From: Streptomyces sp. A2-16 | GTDB taxonomy: Bacteria > Actinomycetota > Actinomycetes > Streptomycetales > Streptomycetaceae | Reading direction: 5' to 3' | Assembly (NCBI RefSeq): GCF_018128905.1 | Contig: NZ_CP063808.1 | Coordinates: 7,564,001-7,628,000 of the forward strand | Length of the DNA: 64,000 nt | The notes under the pieces: model-generated | The model's database searches: none | What the model was told of the DNA's origin: nothing | The model's input: the letters and a program-made list of their open reading frames with translations, nothing else | Made by a program: the position numbers and the translations under genes | Part shown: one piece after another, positions 34,530 to 42,844 of the stretch | How the letters are laid out: the number at the start of each line of letters is the position of its first letter | How positions within the stretch are numbered: the first letter of the stretch is position 1

Positions 34530-34745
34530 TCACGCCTCTTCGGCGGCCTTCAGGCTCATCGGGCCGTAGATCTCGGTGGCGTCCTCGAACAGGCGCACCT
34601 GTTCCGCACCGCCGGCGAGCAAAGGCTTCCAGTACTCACCGAGCCAGGACTCGGCGTCGCCCTGGGTGGTGAACTCCTCGGGCTCCACGGCGGGCTGGGT
34701 CTCCGCACCGTCGGCCGTCTCGAATCGCCAGGTCCATGTCGCCAT
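34530..34745 (-). CDS. Small conserved hypothetical protein, 71 residues
   Basis: An acidic protein beginning MATWTWRFETADG, with segments FTTQGDAESWLGEYW and VRLFEDATEIYGPMSL. GGGAGG precedes the ATG. I recognise it only as a small Streptomyces protein of unknown function. Its Trp/Glu-rich, compact sequence suggests a single small soluble domain. It stands alone between the methyltransferase and the CobU fusion. Confidence 0.8.
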   Translation of the reverse strand: MATWTWRFETADGAETQPAVEPEEFTTQGDAESWLGEYWKPLLAGGAEQVRLFEDATEIYGPMSLKAAEEA

Positions 34746-34875
34746 GTGAGCCTCCCGTGTTTGATCCGTTACGAAGAGCACCCTAAGCGGTGCGTCTCCG
34801 GGTGTGGGCCGGTGGGCGCCCCTTGAAGGGGTCTCTGCGCGCGCTGGATCAACGGGCACCGGCGAGAATCGTGCC

Positions 34876-36078
34876 GTGGAACTGACATTGCTCGGCACCG
34901 GTGCCCCCGACGGCCTACCCCGCCCCTTCTGCCCCTGCGCCGCCTGTGCAGTCGCGCTCGGTGCGGACGCCCGGGCCGCCACCGCCGTGCTCATCGACGA
35001 GACGTTGCTGCTCGATCTCACTCCCGGGGCCGCCTTCGCCGCCGCGCGCGCGGGCCATTCACTCGCAGGTGTCAAGCAGGTCCTGCTGTCGCATCCCCAT
35101 GACGGGCCCCCCGTCGAGGTGCCCGCCGGGCTTCCGCAGCCGGGGCGGGTGCCGGACGGGCGGGAGTTGGCGTTGCTGACGGGGCATCGGGTGCGGGCCG
35201 TGGCGCTGGACGCGCCGGGGACCGGGTACGCCGTCACCGGGCCCGACGGCCAGCGGGTGCTGTACCTGCCGCCGGGGGGTGCGCCCGCCGGGCTGGAGAA
35301 CGGGGCCGTGGAGTCGTACGACATGGTGCTCGCCGACGTCGTACGGCGGCCGGACGCGCTCGCCCGGCTGCGGGCCGTGGGGGCCGCGGGGCCCACGACC
35401 GATGTGGTCGCCGTCCATGTCGATCACGACGTGCCGCCCGGCGCGGAGCTGCGGCGCAGGCTCGCCGCCGCCGGTGCGCGGGCCGTGCCCGACGGGACGA
35501 CCCTGGTCGTCGGGGTCTACGAGGACGTACCGGATGTGCCGCGCCGGACGCTGGTGCTCGGTGGAGCGCGGTCCGGGAAGTCGGTGGAGGCCGAGCGGCG
35601 GCTGGAGGCGTTCCCCGGTGTGCTGTACGTGGCGACCGGCGGCTCGCGCAACGGGGACACCGAGTGGGCCTCGCGGGTCGCCGCGCACCGGGAGCGGCGG
35701 CCGGGGTCGTGGCGTACGGCCGAGACGTGCGACCTGGTGCCCCTGCTCAAGGACGGGGGGGCGCCGCTGCTGATCGACTGTCTGTCGCTGTGGCTGACGG
35801 ACGCGATGGACACCGTCGGGGCGTGGGACGACGCGGAGTGGGCCGACGGCGGGGAGCGGGAACTGCGGTCGCGCGTGCGGGAGTTGACGGAGGCGGTGCG
35901 GGGCGCACGGCGGACGGTGGTGGCCGTGTCGAACGAGGTGGGGTCGGGCATCGTCCCGGCCACCGCCTCCGGGCGCCGCTACCGGGACGAGCTGGGACGC
36001 CTGAACGCGGCGTTCGCGGGCGAGTGCGAGCAGGTGGTGCTGGTGGTGGCGGGACAGGCGATGGTCCTACGGGGCTGA
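34876..36078 (+). CDS. cobU: Metallo-beta-lactamase-like domain fused to adenosylcobinamide kinase/guanylyltransferase (CobU/CobP)
   Basis: A 400-residue fusion. Residues 1-215 look like a PhnP-type metallo-beta-lactamase fold (start MELTLLGTGAPDG, paired Cys at 19-24, HPHDG at 73-77, HVDHD at 181-185), though the classic HxHxDH is degenerate. Residues 223-400 are CobU with P-loop GGARSGKS (229-236), the YVATGGSRNGDTEW motif and VSNEVGSGIVP. CobU phosphorylates adenosylcobinamide and activates it with GTP in B12 assembly. Start: GTG at 34876. cobT and cobS lie downstream, so this is the B12 nucleotide-loop locus. The gene overlaps a convergent gene by 12 bases. Confidence 0.9.
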   Translation: MELTLLGTGAPDGLPRPFCPCAACAVALGADARAATAVLIDETLLLDLTPGAAFAAARAGHSLAGVKQVLLSHPHDGPPVEVPAGLPQPGRVPDGRELALLTGHRVRAVALDAPGTGYAVTGPDGQRVLYLPPGGAPAGLENGAVESYDMVLADVVRRPDALARLRAVGAAGPTTDVVAVHVDHDVPPGAELRRRLAAAGARAVPDGTTLVVGVYEDVPDVPRRTLVLGGARSGKSVEAERRLEAFPGVLYVATGGSRNGDTEWASRVAAHRERRPGSWRTAETCDLVPLLKDGGAPLLIDCLSLWLTDAMDTVGAWDDAEWADGGERELRSRVRELTEAVRGARRTVVAVSNEVGSGIVPATASGRRYRDELGRLNAAFAGECEQVVLVVAGQAMVLRG

Positions 36079-36948
36079 GGGCGGGTTCTGCGGGGGTGCG
36101 GGCGGGTCTTGCGGGACTGCGGGCGGGCTCTGCCCGGCCGAGGGCAAGCCCTGCCGGGCTGAGGGCGGACTCAGCGGGACCGAGGGCAAGCCCTGCGCGA
36201 CTGCGGGCGGGCTCTGCGGGCGTGCGGGCAAGCCCTGCGGAGCTGCAGGCGGACTCTGCGCGGCCGAAGGCGGGTCTTGCGGAGCTGGGGGCAAGCCCTG
36301 CGGGGCTGCGGGCCGGTTCTGCGCGGCTGTGGGCAAGGCCTGTGGGGCTGTGGGCTCCTTGCGGGCGATCACCCGGTAGGTCTTCGCGAAGCGGGTGCCG
36401 GCGAGGAGGAGGGCCAGGGCGTGGTCCAGTGCTCTCGCGGTGGACGTCAGCGGTCCGCTCACCCACGGGGGCAGGGTGCCGGGCAGACGGGCCGTCAGAC
36501 GGTCCGGGACGTGCGCGGATCTGCGGGCCGTCGCGAGGACGGTGCAGCCCCGGGACTCCAGTTCGGGGCGGGGGTCGTCCGGGGATTCCACCAGGAGGTG
36601 GCCCCCCGGGCGCAGGACGGCGAGGGCCGCCTCGAGCTCCTCGGGGTCCGCGTGCCGGTTCAGCAGGCTGACCACGTCGTAGCGGGCGCGCAGACGGACG
36701 GTGATCCGCGGGTCCGTCAGACGCCCCTGGTAGCCCTCCTCCAGGCGCTCGACCGCCTGGGCGTGCAGGACGCGGGGGGTGAGGTCCAGGCCGTCGAAGG
36801 CCGTGTAGGGGAAGAACGTGCGCGCCGCCTCCGGGAAGTCCGCGTCCCCCGTCTCCACGTCCAGCCAGCTCTCGGGTTCGGGGAACGGCACCATCGCGCG
36901 GGCGGTGGAGCGAAGACGCCGTACGGAAGGGGCGGTTGGTGCGGTCAT
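36067..36948 (-). CDS. Methyltransferase-like protein with Pro/Gln heptad-repeat tail
   Basis: A 293-residue protein. Residues 1-200 resemble a degenerate class I methyltransferase: ARYDVVSLLNRHAD and LAVLRPGGHLLVES are like motifs IV and V, but the Gly-rich SAM loop is not obvious. The last 90 residues are 13 heptads of the type (A/V)PQ(G/S/D)(L/P)P(A/S). GGGAGG precedes the ATG. It is divergent from cobT and its end overlaps the cobU end by 12 bases. Function is unknown; no reason to link it to B12 other than place. Confidence 0.75.
   Translation of the reverse strand: MTAPTAPSVRRLRSTARAMVPFPEPESWLDVETGDADFPEAARTFFPYTAFDGLDLTPRVLHAQAVERLEEGYQGRLTDPRITVRLRARYDVVSLLNRHADPEELEAALAVLRPGGHLLVESPDDPRPELESRGCTVLATARRSAHVPDRLTARLPGTLPPWVSGPLTSTARALDHALALLLAGTRFAKTYRVIARKEPTAPQALPTAAQNRPAAPQGLPPAPQDPPSAAQSPPAAPQGLPARPQSPPAVAQGLPSVPLSPPSARQGLPSAGQSPPAVPQDPPAPPQNPPSAP
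36070..36348 (-). repeat. 21-bp coding minisatellite (about 13 units)
   Basis: The units vary around GCGGGCTCTGCGGGACTGAGG on the plus strand with a 21-base period. They encode Pro/Gln heptads at the C-terminus of the methyltransferase-like protein. The frame is kept throughout. Confidence 0.85.
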
Positions 36949-37074
36949 GGGGCCTCCCGGGGACGCACGGCAATTCGCTATAAAACGGAACGTATGGGAT
37001 CCCGATCTTGGGTGCAATGACGTCAAGGCCCCGTGGCGCCGCCGTGTTCGATCAGGGCCGGTACTGTTCGGCGA

Positions 37075-38157
37075 ATGAGCTCGCTTAATCTCGACGACTT
37101 CACCGATCTGATCGAGCGCCCCGACGGCGGGGTGCGCCGCGACGCCGAGGCGCGCAGGGAGCGTCAGATCGTGCCTCCCGGGGCGCTGGGCCGCCTCGAC
37201 GAACTCGGTGAGTGGCTGGCCGCGGCGCAGTCGGCCGTACCGGTACGGCCGGTCGAGCGGCCGCGGGTCGTGCTGTTCGCCGGTGACCACGGGGTCGCGG
37301 AACTGGGCGTCTCGGGGCGGGCCGCGGGCAGCGCCTCGGAGCTGGTGCGGGAGGTCCTGGAAGGCGGCCGGCCGGTGTCGATCCTCGCGCGGCGCCTCGG
37401 CGTGCCGGTGCGGGTCGTCGACATGGCGCTGGACTGCGATCCGGCCGAGCTGCCGGAGGACGTCGTACGGCATCGGGTGCGGCGCGGCAGCGGTCGTGTC
37501 GACGTCGAGGACGCGTTGACCCTGGAGGAGGCGGAGGCCGCCTTCCGGGCCGGGGTCGCGGTGGCCGACGAGGAGGCCGACTCCGGTACGGATCTCGTGG
37601 TGCTCGGCGATGTCAGCGTGGGCGGGACCACGGTGGCCGGGGTGCTGGTCGCGGCGCTGTGCGGGACCGACGCGTCCGTGGTGACCGGGCGCGGCGGGAC
37701 CGGGATCGACGACCTGGCGTGGATGCGCAAGTGCGCGGCGATCCGGGACGCGCTGCGGCGGGCGCGGCCGGTGCTCGGGGACCAGTTGCAGTTGCTGGCG
37801 ACGGTGGGCGGGGCCGACCTCGCGGCGATCACGGGCTTTCTGCTGCAGAGCGCGGTGCGCAAGCTGCCGGTCGTGCTGGACGGGGTGGTCGTGGCCGCCT
37901 GTGCGCTGGTGGGGCAGCGGATCGCGTTCCGGGCGCCGGACTGGTGGCTGGCCGGGCAGAACAGCGGGGAGCCGGGGCAGTCGAAGGCGCTGGACCGGAT
38001 GGCCCTGGAGCCGCTGCTCGACCATGGCGTGACGGTCGGGGAGGGCGCGGGCGGACTGCTGGCACTGCCGCTGGTGCAGGCCGCGGCGGCGCTGGCCGCC
38101 GAGCTGCCGGAGCGGCCCACTGTTGCCTCCGAGGAGCCGGAGGAGAAGGACGAGTAG
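37075..38157 (+). CDS. cobT: Nicotinate-nucleotide-dimethylbenzimidazole phosphoribosyltransferase
   Basis: A 360-residue enzyme that makes alpha-ribazole phosphate for the lower loop of B12. Segments VVLFAGDHGVAELGVS, LGDVSVGGTTVAGVL, GRGGTGIDD and VGEGAGG (with the likely catalytic Glu) are typical. The start is the ATG at 37075; no strong Shine-Dalgarno is seen. The 126-base divergent region to the methyltransferase-like gene has an AT-rich CTATAAAAC at 36977-36986 that could be a -10 site. I saw no cobalamin riboswitch. An acidic tail ends in EEPEEKDE. Confidence 0.95.
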   Translation: MSSLNLDDFTDLIERPDGGVRRDAEARRERQIVPPGALGRLDELGEWLAAAQSAVPVRPVERPRVVLFAGDHGVAELGVSGRAAGSASELVREVLEGGRPVSILARRLGVPVRVVDMALDCDPAELPEDVVRHRVRRGSGRVDVEDALTLEEAEAAFRAGVAVADEEADSGTDLVVLGDVSVGGTTVAGVLVAALCGTDASVVTGRGGTGIDDLAWMRKCAAIRDALRRARPVLGDQLQLLATVGGADLAAITGFLLQSAVRKLPVVLDGVVVAACALVGQRIAFRAPDWWLAGQNSGEPGQSKALDRMALEPLLDHGVTVGEGAGGLLALPLVQAAAALAAELPERPTVASEEPEEKDE

Positions 38158-38243
38158 GCGGGTTCGGCCGGTCGGGCACCGCCGGGATGTGCCGTCGTGG
38201 CTGAACGCCGCCGCGGCGAAGAAGAGGGGCATGATCCCTTTTC

Positions 38244-40004
38244 ATGGGAGATGTCCTCAACACCGGCACCCGTCGACCGTCCACCATCGCCTCCCGGCGG
38301 GCCGCCGGGTTCGCCGTCTGGTATCTGCGGGTCGTCTCGTTCGTCAACCTCCTCAGCGCGGTGTGGGTCTCGCTGGGGCAGGACGTGCGGCGGCACAACC
38401 AGGAGGACTACTTCACGCCGTACCTGCTGACGGCGGGCTTCGCCTCCGGGGTGTTCACGGCCTTCCTCGCCATCACCATGCGGCGGCGCAAGCGCGCGGC
38501 ATGGATCCTGAACCTGGTGCTGTCGGGAGCGTTCCTCGCGCTGTTCGTCCTCGCGATGGCGTTCCCGGAGATCAGGCGGTACGCGCAGAACTGGATCTCG
38601 CTGGCCCTGACGGCCGCGTTCGTCGCCGCGCTGCTGGTCGGCCGGCGGGAGTTCTACGCCAAGGGTGACCGGTCCAACCCGCGGCTCGCCGCCGCCGTGG
38701 CCGTGGGCGGACTGCTCGTGTCCTCGCTGCTGGCCGCGCTGCTGGTGACCGTCACCAACGAGGCGCCCGGGTCGTCGACCTTCACGGAGCGGTGGTGGTA
38801 CGGCACGCTGCGGCTGGTCTCGGTCGCCGCCGACGACTCCCGCTTCGACGGCATCTCGACGCCGAACTGGGTCAACGTCGTCATCAACGTGCTCAGCACG
38901 ATCCTGGTCCTCGCCGTCTTCTACGCCGCGTTCCGCTCCCGGCGTGCCGTCGACCCGCTCACCGAGGACGACGAACGGCGCCTGCGCGAACTCCTCGACC
39001 GGCACGGCGAGCGCGACTCGCTCGGGTACTTCGCGCTGCGCAGGGACAAGAGCGCCGTGTGGTCGCCGACCGGGAAGGCCGCCGTGACCTACCGGGTGGT
39101 CAGCGGGGTCTCCCTGGCCTCCGGCGATCCGATCGGCGACCCCGAGGCCTGGCCGGGGGCGATCGAGCCGTGGCTCGCCCAGGCGCGGGAGCACGGCTGG
39201 CTGCCGGCGGTGATGGGGGCGGGCGAGGACGCGGGGACGGTGTACGCGCGGCACGGCCTGGACGCGCTGGAGCTGGGCGACGAGGCGATCGTCGAGGTCG
39301 CCGAGTTCACGCTGGAGGGGCGGGCGATGCGGACCGTCCGGCAGGCGTACAACCGGGTCAGACGGGCCGGGTACACCGTGCGGATCCGGCGCCACGAGGA
39401 CATCCCCGCCGAGGAGATGGACGCTCTCGTACAACGGGCCGACGAGTGGCGGGACGGGGCCACCGAGCGAGGCTTCAGCATGGCGCTGGGGCGGCTCGGG
39501 GACCCGGCGGACGGGCGGTGCGTGGCGCTGGAGTGCAGCGACGGTGACGGGGAGCTGAAGGCGCTGCTGTCCTTCGTGCCGTGGGGGCCGCACGGGCTGT
39601 CCCTCGACCTCATGCGCCGGGACCGCGACGCGGACAACGGCCTCATGGAGTTCATGGTCATCGAGCTGCTGAACCGGGCGCAGGAGATTCAGATCACCCA
39701 GGTCTCGCTCAACTTCGCCATGTTCCGTTCGGTCTTCGAACGTGGGGCGCGTCTTGGTGCCGGACCGGTGCTGCGGCTGTGGCGGTCGCTGCTCAGCTTC
39801 TTCTCCCGCTGGTGGCAGATCGAGTCGCTGTACCGGGCCAACGCCAAGTACCGGCCCATCTGGGAACCGCGTTTCCTGCTCTTCGAGAAGAGCGCGGACC
39901 TGCCGCGCATCGGCATCGCCGCGGCCCGCGCGGAGGGGTTCCTGGAGGTGCCGGGGCTGCCGAGGTGGCTGCGGCGCCGGGAGCGCCTGAGTACGCACAG
40001 ATGA
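38244..40004 (+). CDS. DUF2156 phosphatidylglycerol lysyltransferase-like membrane protein (MprF family)
   Basis: A 586-residue protein. Residues 1-240 have about six helices, followed by a GNAT-like DUF2156 catalytic domain (about 255-580). Family segments are SLGYFALRRDKSAVWSPTG, VVSGVSLASGDPIGDP, YNRVRRAGYTVRIR and a C-terminal SLYRANAKYRPIWEPRFLLFE. MprF-type enzymes add lysine or alanine from tRNA to phosphatidylglycerol and protect against cationic peptides. Only the short membrane part is present, without the full 14-helix flippase of firmicute MprF. The start is uncertain. The rhomboid-like gene follows after 10 bases. Confidence 0.88.
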   Translation: MGDVLNTGTRRPSTIASRRAAGFAVWYLRVVSFVNLLSAVWVSLGQDVRRHNQEDYFTPYLLTAGFASGVFTAFLAITMRRRKRAAWILNLVLSGAFLALFVLAMAFPEIRRYAQNWISLALTAAFVAALLVGRREFYAKGDRSNPRLAAAVAVGGLLVSSLLAALLVTVTNEAPGSSTFTERWWYGTLRLVSVAADDSRFDGISTPNWVNVVINVLSTILVLAVFYAAFRSRRAVDPLTEDDERRLRELLDRHGERDSLGYFALRRDKSAVWSPTGKAAVTYRVVSGVSLASGDPIGDPEAWPGAIEPWLAQAREHGWLPAVMGAGEDAGTVYARHGLDALELGDEAIVEVAEFTLEGRAMRTVRQAYNRVRRAGYTVRIRRHEDIPAEEMDALVQRADEWRDGATERGFSMALGRLGDPADGRCVALECSDGDGELKALLSFVPWGPHGLSLDLMRRDRDADNGLMEFMVIELLNRAQEIQITQVSLNFAMFRSVFERGARLGAGPVLRLWRSLLSFFSRWWQIESLYRANAKYRPIWEPRFLLFEKSADLPRIGIAAARAEGFLEVPGLPRWLRRRERLSTHR

Positions 40005-40014
40005 GGACCATGGG

Positions 40015-40758
40015 ATGAAGAGGCTCGCCCGCTGGGCTCGCGCGGAGTGGGGGCCGCTGTACGTCGCCGTGCGCGGTCCGCTGCTCCGGCGGAGGTGGCG
40101 GGCGGTTCCTCTGGCCCTGACGGCCGTGTGCCTGACCGCGGTGCTGCACATCGTGCACAACCAGTCGTGGGGCTACGACCTCGTCCAGGACGCCGGTGCC
40201 GTGCGCGCCGCGGATCCCCTCTGGGTGGCCCTGCTCCGCACTCCGCTCTCCCTGTTCGTGCCGGCTCTGGACCTGCCCGTGTGGGGTGCGCTGGCGCAGA
40301 TCCTGTTCGTGTTCGGGATCGCCGAGATCTGTCTGGGCCGGTGGCGGACGCTCACGCTGGCGTACGCGGCCACGCTCGCCGGGACGCTGTACGCACGCGT
40401 GGGCATCTGGCTGGGCCCCGACAGCCCGCTCGGCCTGCCCGCCTCGGACGCCCACGTCGTCGACACCGGCCCGTCGGCGGCCGTGGTGGGCCTCGCCGTC
40501 TTCCTCGGCTGGCGCTACGGAGCCCGGGTCACCGCGGGCGCGGTGATCGCGGCGATGCTGGTCGAGGTCCTGGTGAAACAGAACCTCGCCGGCAAGGAAC
40601 ACCTGGCGGCCATCGCGGCGATGCTGCTGCTGTGCGCGGCTTCGGCCCTGCGCAGACACCGCCCCACCAGGTCACCCGCACCCGGCCCACCACCCACCGA
40701 CAACGGCCCCGGCTCCCACCCCCGAACCCCGGGAGGCCGCCGCGCGGACCGACGGTGA
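40015..40758 (+). CDS. Rhomboid-like membrane protein
   Basis: A 247-residue protein with about six helices. Ser154 in DTGPSAAVVGL and His196 in AGKEHLAAIAAML lie where the rhomboid Ser-His dyad would be. The normal GxSG is changed to GPSA, so activity is uncertain; it matches the broader rhomboid-like group. It lies ten bases after the DUF2156 gene and is probably in the same operon. The basic, Pro-rich tail runs into a tandem 24-base repeat at the stop, which suggests that the C-terminus varies between strains. Confidence 0.75.
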   Translation: MKRLARWARAEWGPLYVAVRGPLLRRRWRAVPLALTAVCLTAVLHIVHNQSWGYDLVQDAGAVRAADPLWVALLRTPLSLFVPALDLPVWGALAQILFVFGIAEICLGRWRTLTLAYAATLAGTLYARVGIWLGPDSPLGLPASDAHVVDTGPSAAVVGLAVFLGWRYGARVTAGAVIAAMLVEVLVKQNLAGKEHLAAIAAMLLLCAASALRRHRPTRSPAPGPPPTDNGPGSHPRTPGGRRADRR

Positions 40759-40808
40759 CAACGCCGCACGGGCCGACGGTGACAGTGCCGAACGGGCCGA
40801 CGGTGACA
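40751..40808. repeat. 24-bp tandem repeat at the end of the rhomboid-like gene
   Basis: GACGGTGAC starts at 40751, 40775 and 40799 with a 24-base period; the intervening bases are mostly conserved (ACGGGCC). About 2.4 copies overlap the stop codon. Confidence 0.8.
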
Positions 40809-41222
40809 CGCTGGCGGGCGGCGGGCGGCGGGCGGCGGGCGGCGGGCGGCGGGCGGCGGGCGGCGGGCGGCGGGCGGGGACGTGTGGCGGGACCGGTGGG
40901 GTCCCGCGTAAGGGTTCGTGGCGAGTCGGGGGCGCGCGAGAGTGCGGCCCCCGGGGCCTCGGCGACCGTCGGCGCACGGTTCGCCTCGGGTGCCTGCGCG
41001 CGGCGGGCGGGGTCCGTCGGCGGTCAGGCGGGCGGGGTCAGGTGGGCAGCGGCTCGGCAGCGAGCTCTCGGCGGGCGGGCAGCGGCCGACGGGTGGGGTC
41101 CCGTCAGGCGGGCGGGGTCGGGCGGGCCGCGGCTCGGCGGGCGGGCAGCGGCCGGTGGGTGGGTTGCGTGGTCCTGTCGGTGGTTCTTGTGAACGGCCCC
41201 TGCCCGCCGACCGTGTCCGTCG
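40759..41222. other. Gene-free, low-complexity GC-rich segment
   Basis: There are 464 bases without a credible gene. It holds a 24-base repeat, a heptamer array and two imperfect copies of a block rich in GGCGGGC, GGGTCCGTC and CAGCGGC (about 41000-41065 and 41065-41160). Long open frames here follow only from extreme GC content. No promoter or terminator is clear. Confidence 0.7.
40813..40877. repeat. Heptamer array (GGCGGGC, about nine copies)
   Basis: Nine nearly perfect copies of the 7-base unit GGCGGGC in a row. The G-tracts are regular enough to allow quadruplex or slipped structures, and copy number is likely to vary. Confidence 0.9.
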
Positions 41223-41987
41223 TCAGTGGGGTCGCGCAGGTGGCGGTGTCGTCGGGTCCGGTCTGCCGCCGATCAGGTCCTGGAGTCTTCGGCGGGGGCC
41301 CGACCAGCGTTTGTCGTGGTGGTAGGAGCGCAGGGTGGCGCGGGCTCGGGCGCGTGGGCGGTGGCGGTAGAAGCGCCGGGCCCAGGGGGAGCCCGGGCGG
41401 GCCAGCCGGATGAGGCCGATCAGGCCGACGAGCGGGACGATCACGCTGAAGATCGCCATCCGGGTCTTGCCCTTGAGCAGGACGAGCATCGCGAAGAGGA
41501 AGTTGACCACCACGCTGGTGATGACACCGCCGCGGTCCTGGGCCTCGTCCTGCGTCACGTCGTTGACGCCGAACGGCGAGAACCCCGCGAGCACCAGTCC
41601 GACCAGCGCCACGGTGAGGACGACGACCTCGACGCTCTTGCGGCCCTCCTCGCTCCAGTACACGTCGTCGAGATGCAGGATCAGCGCGAACTCGTCCAGC
41701 ACCAGACCCGCACCCATCCCGAAGACGACCGCGCACAACCCCGCCCCGAAGCCGTGCCGCCCGCTGGCGACCGCGCCGAAGCCGCCGATGACCGTGAGAA
41801 CGACCCCCGGCACCACGTGGTGGATGTGCACGCCTCCGGAGCTGACGTTGCCGAAGGGCCCCTTGCCCGCCCGGATGAGCCGGGTGATGACCCGCGTGAT
41901 CAGGAAGGTCAGCACGAACGCGGTCAGGGCGAGGAGCAGCGGCAGCTTGCCGGGTTCCACGATGTTGCGCTGCAGCCAGTGACCCAT
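41223..41987 (-). CDS. Conserved integral membrane protein
   Basis: A 254-residue protein with about six helices (residues 15-35, 58-75, 80-103, 118-140, 155-172, 175-192). A conserved motif GVHIHHVVPGVVLT lies in the second helix and FALILHLDDVYW in the third loop. A very basic tail (RRFYRHRPRARARATLRSYHH) follows. The His-rich motifs could bind a metal or be catalytic, but I recognise no characterised family. The ATG at 41987 is divergent from cobS with 68 bases between. Confidence 0.82.
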   Translation of the reverse strand: MGHWLQRNIVEPGKLPLLLALTAFVLTFLITRVITRLIRAGKGPFGNVSSGGVHIHHVVPGVVLTVIGGFGAVASGRHGFGAGLCAVVFGMGAGLVLDEFALILHLDDVYWSEEGRKSVEVVVLTVALVGLVLAGFSPFGVNDVTQDEAQDRGGVITSVVVNFLFAMLVLLKGKTRMAIFSVIVPLVGLIGLIRLARPGSPWARRFYRHRPRARARATLRSYHHDKRWSGPRRRLQDLIGGRPDPTTPPPARPH

Positions 41988-42055
41988 GAACCCAGTCTCC
42001 GGTCGCCGGGGGTGGGCCGCCCGGCGGCTACGGCGTCCGGGCTACCCTGCCGATC

Positions 42056-42844
42056 GTGTCCATGACCCAGCCCCCGCTCGACGGCCTCCGTTTCGCCTTC
42101 GGCACCCTCAGCGTGCTCCCCGTGAAGGTGACCCGCTGGGACCGGGAGGCGGCACACGGCGGAATGCTGTGCGCTCCGCTGGTCGGGGTGGCACTGGGAG
42201 GAGCGTCGGCGGCGGTGGGCCTCCTGCTGCTGTTCCTGGGTGCCTCCGCACCGCTGGCCGCCGTCGCCACGGTGGCCGTACCGGCGGTCCTGACACGGGG
42301 CCTGCACCTCGACGGCCTCGCCGACACCGCCGACGGCCTGGGCAGCGGCAAGCCCGCCGAGGACGCCCTGCGGATCATGAAGCAGTCGGACATCGGCCCG
42401 TTCGGGGTGATCACCCTCGTCCTGGTGCTCCTCGGACAGGTGGCCGCCCTGTCGCAGATGTACGGCGACTCGTGGACGCGGGGTGCGGTGGCCGCGGTGG
42501 TCTCGGCGACGGCCGCGCGCCTGGCCCTGACCCTGGCGGCCCGCACCGGGGTCCCGCCGGCCCGCCCGGAGGGGCTGGGCGCCGCGGTGGCGGGAGTCGT
42601 CCCGGTGCGGGAGGCGGTGCTCGCGGCCGCCGCCGTGACCCTGGGCGCGGCCGGGGCGGGGGCGCTCTTCGGACCGTACGACCTCGTCCGGACGGTTCTC
42701 GCGGTCGGTGCCGCCGTGGCGGTGGCCGAACTCCTTCTGCGGCACTGCACACGCCGCTTCGGCGGAGTGACCGGGGACGTGTTCGGAGGGCTGGCGGAGA
42801 CGGCCGGGACGACGGCCCTGGTGGTCCTGTCGCTGACCTTCTAG
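42056..42844 (+). CDS. cobS: Adenosylcobinamide-GDP ribazoletransferase (cobalamin synthase)
   Basis: A 262-residue membrane enzyme that joins adenosylcobinamide-GDP to alpha-ribazole, the last step of B12 assembly. It has the Mg-binding motif HLDGLADTADGLGSG and FGVITLVLVL typical of CobS, with six or seven helices. The start may be GTG 42056 or ATG 42062. It completes the set with cobU and cobT upstream, though four unrelated genes lie between. Its TAG stop shares CTAG with the convergent GH114 gene. Confidence 0.95.
   Translation: MSMTQPPLDGLRFAFGTLSVLPVKVTRWDREAAHGGMLCAPLVGVALGGASAAVGLLLLFLGASAPLAAVATVAVPAVLTRGLHLDGLADTADGLGSGKPAEDALRIMKQSDIGPFGVITLVLVLLGQVAALSQMYGDSWTRGAVAAVVSATAARLALTLAARTGVPPARPEGLGAAVAGVVPVREAVLAAAAVTLGAAGAGALFGPYDLVRTVLAVGAAVAVAELLLRHCTRRFGGVTGDVFGGLAETAGTTALVVLSLTF

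Noticed and set aside
36949..37074. Cobalamin riboswitch before cobT
   Set aside because: The region is only 126 bases and shows no B12-box or aptamer stems that I can recognise.
37164..40160. Open frame of 998 codons on the minus strand
   Set aside because: Antisense to cobT and the DUF2156 gene, with low-complexity Arg/Pro/His composition.
40047..41192. Open frame through the repeat region after the rhomboid-like gene
   Set aside because: Made of GGCGGGC repeats; the product is Gly/Arg/Ala with no domain, and the real gene uses another frame.
40759..41222. Possible CRISPR array
   Set aside because: The repeats are 7 and 24 bases, tandem, with no unique spacers and no cas genes.
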